Shown here piece after piece: positions 53,365 to 64,000 of a stretch of DNA of 64,000 bases. Every line of letters begins with the position of its first letter. Within the stretch, counting starts at the first letter, position 1. The DNA comes from Neolewinella antarctica (GTDB lineage Bacteria; Bacteroidota; Bacteroidia; Chitinophagales; Saprospiraceae). Made by a program: the position numbers and the translations under genes. Under the pieces are notes generated by a model that ran no database searches, was not told the DNA's origin, and saw only the letters and a list, made by a program, of their open reading frames with translations. The DNA lies in NCBI RefSeq assembly GCF_011927835.1, contig NZ_JAATJH010000010.1, forward strand, positions 40,914 to 104,913. Direction: 5' to 3'.

Positions 53365-54879
53365 ATGATGATGAAATATTTCTATAAAACTTGCCTGTTG
53401 CTATCGCTTTTTATCGGCCTATCGGCCTGCGAGAGCCTGGAAGAAAAGCCTTTTTCCTTCATCGGTGTTGATAATATTTACCAGAACGAAGATGACGTAG
53501 ACAAGGCGCTGCTGGGTGTCTACGAAACCCTATTTTTTCCCGGGGTCTCCGATTTGTGGTACACGTTGTCTACGTCCGGCCCTTCAGAAATGATCACCGT
53601 GAGATTGAAAGGTGGAGGACAAGGACAAATGTCCTCGGTCGATTTTAACGAAACTTCACCCCATGGGCAGTTTTGGAGTCATTTTTATCGCGGCATCAAC
53701 CGAGCCAACAACGTAATTAAGATTACACCTAGCGTGGGCTTGGAGGATGGACTAGAAAATGCAAAAATAGCGGAAGCTCGTTTCTTACGTGCTTTCTTTT
53801 ATTTTCATTTGGCGCGGATGTTCGGAGACGTTCCATTACAGCTTGAACCAACCGAAGATTTTAGCGACGAGGCGATCCGTAAGCCACGCGCACCGCTTAC
53901 GGAAGTCTACGCCGTAATTATTGCGGATTTAGATTTTGCCGCGGCTAATCTTCCGCTCACTCGACCCGCTAACCAGTTTGGCCGCGCTAGTGTAGCGGTG
54001 GCAAACACCTTACTTGGTAAGGTATACTTACAGATGGCGGGTCTTCCACTCCAGCAAACCGAACAGTACAGCAAGGCCATCTCGACTCTTGAAAAAGTAA
54101 TCGGAGTACACAGCCTTCAGGAGAAGTATAGTGACGTGTTTGATATTGCTACCGAGGGTAACAATGAGATTATTTTCGCACGTCCTAATTTGTCGAACGT
54201 AGAAGGTAGCGGGACGGTCATGACGTTCTTTCAGGGAGCGCCAAACACCCCGTTTTCATTCCCCATAGGTCAGTATCAGCTGGCTTTTACCGAGCTGCTT
54301 TATAATAGTTTCGATTCAATGGATCTTCGGCGCGACGTGACTTTTCTCTACGAATATACTCACATTAACACAGGTGACACGATTCGCTACAACCCCGGCG
54401 GCGAGCCAACGGCAGGTCTACAATTTGGTGGGCCACGCAAGCCTAACGGCATCCCAATCGGTAAGTTGAAAGATCCTTCTAATCAACTAAATCCGTTCGG
54501 CCACGGTAACGATTTAATTTATTTGCGTTACGCCGATGTTTTACTCATGCTGGCGGAAGCTCATAATGAGATGGGAGAAGGTGGCACCTCCCGGGATTAC
54601 CTCAATGAGGTCCTGCAACGGGCTGGGCTGGATGACGAGAATGAAGCGGACCAGAACTCACTTCGTGAACTCATCAAATTGGAACGAAAAAAGGAATTGG
54701 CCGGAGAATTCCACGAATACTTCGATCTACAACGCTGGGGTGATTTAGAAGCTTCCATGGCCGTTAATCCGGATGCAATTCTGAGAAATGTTGCCTACGA
54801 ACCTAAGCTAGAACTCTACCCGCTTCCCCGGGGCGTACTTGAAAATAATGAGAACCTAACGCAAAACCCCGGGTACTAA
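53365..54879 (+). CDS. SusD/RagB-like glycan-binding lipoprotein
   Basis: 504 aa from the first of three adjacent ATGs at 53365, all giving the same signal. A TTG at 53341 is also in frame but lies before a strongly basic stretch. Lipobox GLSAC (C22). The SusD features follow: ENVIKITPSVGLEDG-like TPR helices, RFLRAFFYFHLARMFGDVPL (about 138-158), a helical LGKVYLQMAG, YLRYADVLLMLAEAHN and the C-terminal ELIKLERKKELAGEFHEYFDLQRWG. Binds the glycan at the outer membrane and closes over the SusC barrel. It follows susC at 86 nt and precedes a sulfatase. Confidence 0.95.
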   Translation: MMMKYFYKTCLLLSLFIGLSACESLEEKPFSFIGVDNIYQNEDDVDKALLGVYETLFFPGVSDLWYTLSTSGPSEMITVRLKGGGQGQMSSVDFNETSPHGQFWSHFYRGINRANNVIKITPSVGLEDGLENAKIAEARFLRAFFYFHLARMFGDVPLQLEPTEDFSDEAIRKPRAPLTEVYAVIIADLDFAAANLPLTRPANQFGRASVAVANTLLGKVYLQMAGLPLQQTEQYSKAISTLEKVIGVHSLQEKYSDVFDIATEGNNEIIFARPNLSNVEGSGTVMTFFQGAPNTPFSFPIGQYQLAFTELLYNSFDSMDLRRDVTFLYEYTHINTGDTIRYNPGGEPTAGLQFGGPRKPNGIPIGKLKDPSNQLNPFGHGNDLIYLRYADVLLMLAEAHNEMGEGGTSRDYLNEVLQRAGLDDENEADQNSLRELIKLERKKELAGEFHEYFDLQRWGDLEASMAVNPDAILRNVAYEPKLELYPLPRGVLENNENLTQNPGY

Positions 54880-54992
54880 AAACTGCTTCCGGCTCAGACC
54901 AGCCGGTGACAGCTCATAATTTACTACTACTTGTTTTACAGGGGAGCCGGGGCATCAACACCGCGGCTCTCCATTTTTATACCCCGACGCAC

Positions 54993-56492
54993 ATGGCCCA
55001 TCGCTACCTGTTTGCCCTGCTCCTTCCCCTTTTTGTTTGCACCTGCGACAGCGCCCCAAAAGATGAAAATAATGCTAATGATGAAGAAAAACTACCCAAC
55101 CTACTAATCGTCCTCTCCGACCAGCACAGCTACGACATGCTCGGTACCTACGGAAATACACAAATAAAAACGCCCAACCTCGATCGGTTCGCGGCCGAAG
55201 GCATCCGCTTCGACCGCGCCTTCACCAACCAACCCGTCTGCACGCCCTATCGGGGGATGATCATGAGTGGGATGCAGCCACTGAAGAATGGGGCGTTCAT
55301 AAATGACGCTCCCCTACTCCCGAATAAGACGAAACTGCTGGCGCAAGTATTGAAGGATAAAGGCTATCAGACCGCCTACATCGGTAAATGGCACCTCCTC
55401 GGTGGGGAACGCGACCGACCCATCCCCGAAGGTGATCTGCGCTACGGTTTCGATAAAGTATTGACCAATAATTGCCACGTCGACTTCCGCGCCGGCAAAG
55501 CCTTTTTCTGGAATGAAAAGGATGAAAAAGAATTCTTCGATAAGTGGGAAGTGTACGGACAAACGGACCAGGCCTTAGCCTACCTTGACACCGTTGACAC
55601 GGACAAACCCTTCGCCCTGGTCGTCTCCTGGCACCCGCCCCACGACTGGGGTAAGTTCAAAGGCGTGGACGGAAAGATGCACTACCGCTACGACACGGAC
55701 GAAGAAATGATGGCGGTTTACGACCGGGACTCCATCCAACTGCGCCCCGGTATCGAGCGTACGCCGGACCGCCTGCACATGTACCACGGCTACATGGCCG
55801 CCACCACCGGCGTGGATAAAGCCTTCGGACAACTAATGGACAAACTCAGGGAAAAGGGAATGGAAGAAAATACGCTCGCGCTCTTCAGCGCCGACCACGG
55901 CGATATGCTCGAAAGCCACCACGCCATCCTCCCGAAACAGTACCCCCACGACTATTCCACCCGTATCCCCTTCCTGGTGCGCTACCCCGCGAAGATCGAG
56001 GCCGGGCAGTCGACCGATCTGCTGTTTGGCGCCCTCGACATCATGCCGACTTTACTGGGCTTGCTGGACGTAGATACCCCCCAGGAATATGACGGCAAGA
56101 ACCTCGCTAACGAAATCCTGACCGGCAACGAGGATGCCGTGGATGAGCTACCCATCTGGGTCTACAAGCGCGGCGTCGCCAAAAACCAGAACTGGCGCGG
56201 CGTCATTACCCCGGAATATACTTTTTCCATGGGCCGGGGCGTAGATTCACTCGAAATCACCAACGTGCTGTTCGATCGTAACGCAGATCCTAATCAATTA
56301 AATAACTTGTTTCACGACCCGGCGCACCACGACGTCCGCGAGGAACTGCGGCAAAAAACATTCGCCTGGATGCGGAAGTACAACGATCAGTTTTGGGGGG
56401 TGGAGGAGTTCTTGCGCATTCGACCGGAGGAGACTTGGATGTATAATTATACGCAGTCGCCTTTTGAGCTTTTTGCGGAAGAAGGTAGGTAG
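54993..56492 (+). CDS. S1 family sulfatase (CTPYR type), lipoprotein-like
   Basis: 499 aa from the ATG at 54993. The frame from 54906 has no signal until this Met. The hydrophobic signal ends FVCTCDSAPKD, where a Cys may be lipidated. The sulfatase fold has VLSDQHSYD (metal) and the formylglycine motif C83-T-P-Y-R in VCTPYRGMIMSG. This CxPxR variant has Tyr where Ser or Thr is more usual. The second metal site is FSADHGDMLESH. It follows susD on the same strand, so it is probably expressed with it. The stop codon lies inside a GGTA microsatellite. Confidence 0.9.
   Translation: MAHRYLFALLLPLFVCTCDSAPKDENNANDEEKLPNLLIVLSDQHSYDMLGTYGNTQIKTPNLDRFAAEGIRFDRAFTNQPVCTPYRGMIMSGMQPLKNGAFINDAPLLPNKTKLLAQVLKDKGYQTAYIGKWHLLGGERDRPIPEGDLRYGFDKVLTNNCHVDFRAGKAFFWNEKDEKEFFDKWEVYGQTDQALAYLDTVDTDKPFALVVSWHPPHDWGKFKGVDGKMHYRYDTDEEMMAVYDRDSIQLRPGIERTPDRLHMYHGYMAATTGVDKAFGQLMDKLREKGMEENTLALFSADHGDMLESHHAILPKQYPHDYSTRIPFLVRYPAKIEAGQSTDLLFGALDIMPTLLGLLDVDTPQEYDGKNLANEILTGNEDAVDELPIWVYKRGVAKNQNWRGVITPEYTFSMGRGVDSLEITNVLFDRNADPNQLNNLFHDPAHHDVREELRQKTFAWMRKYNDQFWGVEEFLRIRPEETWMYNYTQSPFELFAEEGR
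55038..55057 (+). repeat. short interspersed repeat at a lipobox
   Basis: TGCACCTGCGACAGCGCCCC, read as CTCDSAP at the end of the sulfatase signal. Confidence 0.7.
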
Positions 56493-56510
56493 GTAGGTAG
56501 GTAGGTAGGT
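56484..56510 (+). repeat. GGTA microsatellite over the sulfatase stop codon
   Basis: Six GGTA units plus GGT. The reading frame ends at the first in-frame TAG (56490-56492), so extra units would not change the protein. Confidence 0.85.
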
Positions 56511-56605
56511 GGTCTAGAGTCTCTGGTCTTTGGTCTATACTCTATACTCATAACCATCCTCCCGGCTGGCCATTGCGAATAAAACCTAGCAACCAACCAC
56601 GATAT

Positions 56606-58267
56606 TTATTTAATCAAATTAACAAACCCCGCGTCCCGAACCTCCTTACCCGCTTCGTATTCCGCATTAATCACCGGCCAGTACCGCTCATCCACGTTCT
56701 CCTCCAGCCACTCGATGAGTTCCGCGAATAATTCCTCGCGGAGTTCGGGCTGCGCTTCCGCTAAATCGTTTTGCTCGTAAGGATCTTTTTCGATGTCGTA
56801 GAGGTGGAGGCGCCCGTGCCAGTCGAAGATCAGTTTGTGTTCATCTCTGCGGATGGCGGAATGGGGCGTCAGGGCCTGCCCGTCGTAGGGGCTGTTGTAG
56901 ATGACGTTGAAGGGATAGTGCCAGTACCGGGTTTGCTTAGCGTAGCTCCCCGCGTAGCCGGCGTCGATCAGTGGGAGGATGCTCTGCCCGTCCAGGTCCT
57001 CGGCGGTGATGACCGCGCCGGCGTCGTAGCCCGCCGCGGCCAGGATGGTGGGGTAAATATCCGTGTAATCGACGGGCTCGTTGACCCAGGTGCCGCCGTC
57101 GGTTTTCCCTTTCCAGTAGGCGATTAGCGGTACGCGGATGCCGCCTTCCGTCAGGCAGGCCTTGCCGCCGAGAAAAGGTGCGTTGTCCGTGCCGTCGCCC
57201 CGGGGGGTGATCTTGCTGTCGATGCCGCCGTTGTCCGACATGAAGATTACGAGGGTATTTTCCGCTATTCCCAAGCTATCCAGTTTATTGAGCACGGCCC
57301 CGACGGAGCGGTCCATACTCTTGACCATGGACGCATAAATCGGGTCCTTGTGGCCATTCGCGCCACGGGTGGGTCGGTCCTCGAAGTAGGCAACTTCGTC
57401 CGGTTTTCCCTGGTAGGGGGAATGGACCGCGAAGTGGGAAAAGTATAGGAAGAAAGGCTTCCCGTCGTCCGCCGCGGCTCGTTCGTCCAGGAAGTTGAGG
57501 GCCTGCGCGGTGAGGTCGTCGGTCAGGTAGTCTTCGCCGGTTTCCGGGCCGGCGTTACCCATTTCCATCTGCGCTTGCGGAATGTCGGGGAATTGGTTCT
57601 TCGCGTTGTTATTCCAGGGCGCGCGCCAGTTGAAGTAGGTAGAGCCGCCCGCGTCGAACCAGGCGAGGGTTGCGAAACCCTGATCCGCGGGCTGGTGGCC
57701 GGCCGCGCCGAAGCCGCCCAGGTGCCACTTGCCGATGAAGGCGGAATGGTGGCCCGGCATGGCTTCCGCGATGCTCAGCATGTCTCGTCCGTCGTCGTCG
57801 GGCGCGCCGGTTGGTAGCGCCGAGTTGGACGTCGCGTTGGTCCAGGCTTGCTCGATTTTGATGTCGTCGTGGTGGTCGAGCACGTCGTGGGCGTAGTAGC
57901 CTGCCGGCACGGGGAGCGCCTGGTTGTAGTAGGTTTCGCGCGGGGGCATGGCGGTCATGAAGCCGACGCGGGGCGCGTATTTACCGCTCAGGATGCCGGC
58001 GCGCGTGGGCGAACAGAGCTGGGTCGCGTAGGCCTGGCTGAAGGAGACGCCACCGGCCATGAGGCGGTTCAGGTTGGGGGTTTCGTAAAAGGTTTCGGCG
58101 TTGGTGGAGCCCGTGAATTTCTCCGCGTAGCCCTGCGCGTCGGTTATTCCGAAGTCGTCGGCGAGGATGAAAACTACGTTGGGCATTTCCGCGGCGGGTG
58201 GTGGGGTATCGGCGGCGCGGTCGCAGGTGCAAAGGAGGAACAGGGGAGCGAGCGGAAGTAATCTCAT
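56606..58267 (-). CDS. S1 family sulfatase (CSPTR type), lipoprotein-like
   Basis: 553 aa. The signal region ends LLCTCDRAADT. Core: VVFILADDFGITD (metal) and C85-S-P-T-R in QLCSPTRAGILSG, followed by GKWHLGG and the second metal site IFMSDNGGID. Longer than the other three because of inserts around 120-190 and 260-300. It converges with the susC-susD-sulfatase unit and is transcribed from an AT-rich stretch (TATATTTA at 58289-58296, minus strand, 21 nt upstream) next to the fold-back element. It probably acts on sulfated oligomers of the same polysaccharide, perhaps at a different position. Confidence 0.9.
   Translation of the reverse strand: MRLLPLAPLFLLCTCDRAADTPPPAAEMPNVVFILADDFGITDAQGYAEKFTGSTNAETFYETPNLNRLMAGGVSFSQAYATQLCSPTRAGILSGKYAPRVGFMTAMPPRETYYNQALPVPAGYYAHDVLDHHDDIKIEQAWTNATSNSALPTGAPDDDGRDMLSIAEAMPGHHSAFIGKWHLGGFGAAGHQPADQGFATLAWFDAGGSTYFNWRAPWNNNAKNQFPDIPQAQMEMGNAGPETGEDYLTDDLTAQALNFLDERAAADDGKPFFLYFSHFAVHSPYQGKPDEVAYFEDRPTRGANGHKDPIYASMVKSMDRSVGAVLNKLDSLGIAENTLVIFMSDNGGIDSKITPRGDGTDNAPFLGGKACLTEGGIRVPLIAYWKGKTDGGTWVNEPVDYTDIYPTILAAAGYDAGAVITAEDLDGQSILPLIDAGYAGSYAKQTRYWHYPFNVIYNSPYDGQALTPHSAIRRDEHKLIFDWHGRLHLYDIEKDPYEQNDLAEAQPELREELFAELIEWLEENVDERYWPVINAEYEAGKEVRDAGFVNLIK
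58211..58231 (-). repeat. short interspersed repeat at a lipobox
   Basis: On the minus strand TGCACCTGCGACCGCGCCGC, read as CTCDRAA at the end of the sulfatase signal. Confidence 0.7.
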
Positions 58268-58298
58268 AAACGATACAATAATATTTTATAAATATACC

Positions 58299-58533
58299 TA
58301 AGAGCATGTTGGGACCTTGGGTTCCTGGCCGGTTTTAAGGCAGTTTTGTGATGGTTAAGGCAGCAACCACGAAGTAGCACCGAAGGTAAACCGGAGTTTA
58401 GCCGCCCCGATAGCTATCGGGGAATGAGGATTTTGCTCTTCAGTAGTCTGGGTAAAGGGTCCTAGACTACTGACTAACCACCGCAAAAGTGGCCAAAACA
58501 AGGCCGGAAGCTGAAGTCCCAACATGCTCTTAC
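58299..58533. repeat. 235-bp fold-back element with 17-bp terminal inverted repeats
   Basis: TAAGAGCATGTTGGGAC (58299-58315) and its perfect complement (58517-58533) bound the element, with further imperfect pairing just inside. It contains CCCCGATAGCTATCGGGG (58405-58422) and a CAGTAGTCT/AGACTACTG hairpin (58441-58472). No reading frame of note. This is the organisation of a small non-autonomous element, but no transposase was seen nearby. The rest of the 58268-58778 gap holds no gene. Confidence 0.7.
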
Positions 58534-58778
58534 TTAGGTGAAAGCTGAGCGACCCCGCCTTCAGTGAGTAGGAACCCGAAGACCAGGCCCCAATGAAATC
58601 AGTATTAAATAACGTAACGCGGATTTTTAGCTAAAAAACACAGAGAAACGCTTTGCAACTACGTCGAGACGTGTATTACCCGCGCCTTTGTGGTTTGCCT
58701 CTCGGTAATTCGTACGCCGTAGTTAGCTTGGTAGTACTTCGCGCAATGTAGTGAAATCAGGTTGCGCAGGGTCAGGTA

Positions 58779-59825
58779 TTAGTGAGAATTCCGATCGGTA
58801 AACACGAAACGGTTCTTGGTCTTCTCTTTTCCGCGCTGCCTGAGGAGATCGGCGGCAAGCCGCCCCATCTCGTCAAAGTCGGTGGAGACGGTCGTTATGC
58901 CCAACAAATCCTTGAGCGGCGTTTCGTTGTACGAAATAACCCCGATGTCTTCCCCCAGGGTGAACCCCTGGTCCCGGGCGGCCTTGACGAGGTTAACGAG
59001 GTCCGTTTCCGGGATGGTGAGGTAAAGCGTACCGGGTTCGAGCGTCATATGCTCTTCTATTTCCTCAATAACCTGAAACTGAATTTTGGCTTCGACGCAG
59101 AAGCGGTTGAACCCACGTACGATTCGCTTCGGGTAGGGGTAGACGGAACGCGAGGGAAAGGTGATGACGAACTTCTGGTAGCGAGCGATTTTCTCCCGAC
59201 TCATTTTCAGGGCTTCGTAAAGATCGTTCTCAAAATCTTGGTACACCCCCGCGTGGTTCTCCGCTAGTGCCTCCAGGTAATTATCCAGGATGATGAGTTT
59301 GTTGTCGGGGATACGCCGCATGGCGTTCAGCACCGGTTCGGTAGCACTGGTGTGCCGCTGGCGGGCATTCGCGAAGTGCGGCATGATTACGTAATGATCG
59401 TACGTCTTTTGATTCTTCTTGAGTATGTCCAGAAATAAGCCTTCATCGCAGTGATAAACTTGTAAATCGACGTGAAACTCCGGACCGACCGCAGCCAGGA
59501 AAGAATGGTACATCCGCATTTTGTACGCACTCAATTTATTGAGTAAGAAAAGCACCTTGAGTTGACTGTCCAACGGCGTACTACTAATGTAAAACCCTTT
59601 ACCCTTGACGGATATGATAATGCGTTTGTCCTTGAGAACTTTATAAGCCTTCTCCACGGTATCGCGGGAGAGCATAAACTGCTCCGAGAGCTTGTTAATG
59701 GAAGGTAGTTTTGCGTTGAGCTGAAAATTCCCCACCGAAATATTTTCGGAAATACTGTCGACGAGCTGCCGGTACTTGGGTTGTGGCGCGTGCCGGTCGA
59801 TCGTAATTTTATCTAATAATTCCAT
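58779..59825 (-). CDS. GntR-type regulator with sugar-binding-like C-terminal domain
   Basis: 348 aa. Residues 1-75 form a GntR winged helix (PKYRQLVDSISENI...LPSINKLSEQFMLSRDTVEKAYKVL), and the C-terminal 260 residues resemble a LacI/periplasmic-binding-protein ligand domain (KVLFLLNKLSAY, IILDNYLEAL, GVISYNETPLKDLLGITTVSTDFDEMG). This combination is known in Bacteroidota sugar regulators such as the fucose repressor FucR of Bacteroides thetaiotaomicron. The ligand here is likely a deoxysugar or its catabolite, which is inference. Divergent from the GH2 gene with a 659-nt regulatory region between them. No membrane segments, so cytoplasmic. Confidence 0.88.
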   Translation of the reverse strand: MELLDKITIDRHAPQPKYRQLVDSISENISVGNFQLNAKLPSINKLSEQFMLSRDTVEKAYKVLKDKRIIISVKGKGFYISSTPLDSQLKVLFLLNKLSAYKMRMYHSFLAAVGPEFHVDLQVYHCDEGLFLDILKKNQKTYDHYVIMPHFANARQRHTSATEPVLNAMRRIPDNKLIILDNYLEALAENHAGVYQDFENDLYEALKMSREKIARYQKFVITFPSRSVYPYPKRIVRGFNRFCVEAKIQFQVIEEIEEHMTLEPGTLYLTIPETDLVNLVKAARDQGFTLGEDIGVISYNETPLKDLLGITTVSTDFDEMGRLAADLLRQRGKEKTKNRFVFTDRNSH

Positions 59826-63664
<3,839 letters not shown>

Positions 63665-64000
63665 AAGTCGGACAGCTTGCTGGCCAGGCGGAGAGATTAT
63701 TTGTTAGGAGGGCGATGGAAGTAGAACCTTGCTGTGTGACTTTAATATGCTAATACTCTTAGATGTGTAAGGCGCCTTTTCAATTAAATTAGTTGGAAAC
63801 ATAGAAAGACTGATGCCGGTGGTTCGCCGCCGACATCAAACTAAATTGAAAGTAATGTCGTAATCGGTCTAATGTCTGATGTCTTGGTGGCACATTACAA
63901 CTATATAAGTACCCGGACAATATTATCTTAACATTTGATCTAGACTAAACTCAATATTAAATAGTCCGTCTCCATAACTATCTAATATGGCACCGATACG
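63665..64000. other. 3' intergenic region
   Basis: 336 nt to the window edge with no gene. A hairpin at 63811-63838 (TGATGCCGGTGG, TTCG loop, CCGCCGACATCA) with extra AT-rich pairing around it may terminate the GH2 transcript. GGACAATATTATCTTAACATTT (63915-63936) repeats 20 of 22 positions of a word at 29749-29770. Confidence 0.45.
63811..63838 (+). terminator. hairpin after the GH2 gene
   Basis: A 12-bp stem with a TTCG loop, one mismatch and one G-T pair, 146 nt after the GH2 stop, with no obvious T-run. Confidence 0.4.

Overview
The window looks like a chromosome segment of a marine, polysaccharide-degrading member of the Bacteroidota, most likely near Lewinella (Saprospiria). The evidence is a SusC/SusD pair, several sulfatases, lipoprotein signals, C-terminal type IX secretion (T9SS) sorting domains, a fairly high GC content, and TAnnTT(T)G-like elements 15-80 nt upstream of several genes. 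The genus is an inference. No rRNA, tRNA, CRISPR array, integrase or transposase gene was seen.

Positions 1-25,600 are mostly housekeeping and general secreted functions: the 3' end of a gene overlapping a VWA/metallopeptidase gene, a Nudix hydrolase, a lipoprotein, N-acetylglutamate kinase (argB), xylulokinase, a secreted transglutaminase-like protein, the condensin SMC, a CotH-like secreted kinase, an ELWxxDGT repeat protein, acetyl-CoA synthetase, a T9SS-exported protein, a signal-peptide-bearing PEP-synthase/glucan-dikinase-like protein and a class-A-beta-lactamase-fold serine hydrolase.

Positions 25,780-63,660 form a large polysaccharide utilization region: four S1 sulfatases, L-rhamnose mutarotase, a GH71/GH99-like protein, three GH78-type alpha-L-rhamnosidases (one with an altered catalytic motif), one GH106 alpha-L-rhamnosidase, a T9SS-exported TIM-barrel enzyme (DUF5722 type) with three N-terminal repeats, SusC/SusD, a GH2 beta-galactosidase-like enzyme, a GntR-type regulator with a sugar-binding-like C-terminus, and an orphan HisKA_2 sensor kinase. 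Ppx/GppA phosphatase and a 55-residue Cys-rich protein sit inside it. The likely substrate is a sulfated, rhamnose-rich algal polysaccharide (rhamnan sulfate- or ulvan-like, probably with galactose). SusCD would import oligomers, sulfatases would desulfate them, the rhamnosidases and GH2 would release monosaccharides, and RhaM would interconvert rhamnose anomers. No polysaccharide lyase or GH88/GH105 is visible, so a complete ulvan pathway is not shown.

Two features stand out. First, a short repeat close to TGCACCnGCGnCCGCGCCCA recurs about 20 times, between genes, inside genes, and at the signal-peptide end or lipobox of seven secreted enzymes of the polysaccharide region, always there in the same frame. 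A 53-bp long form carries an extra 33 bp (11 codons). Second, a motif GGTACAGGA(C/T)G precedes four transcription units of the region, three times with a TAnnTT element 22-23 nt downstream, which suggests a shared regulon. Several fold-back elements (7151-7303, 24048-24270, 58299-58533) are not explained by genes.
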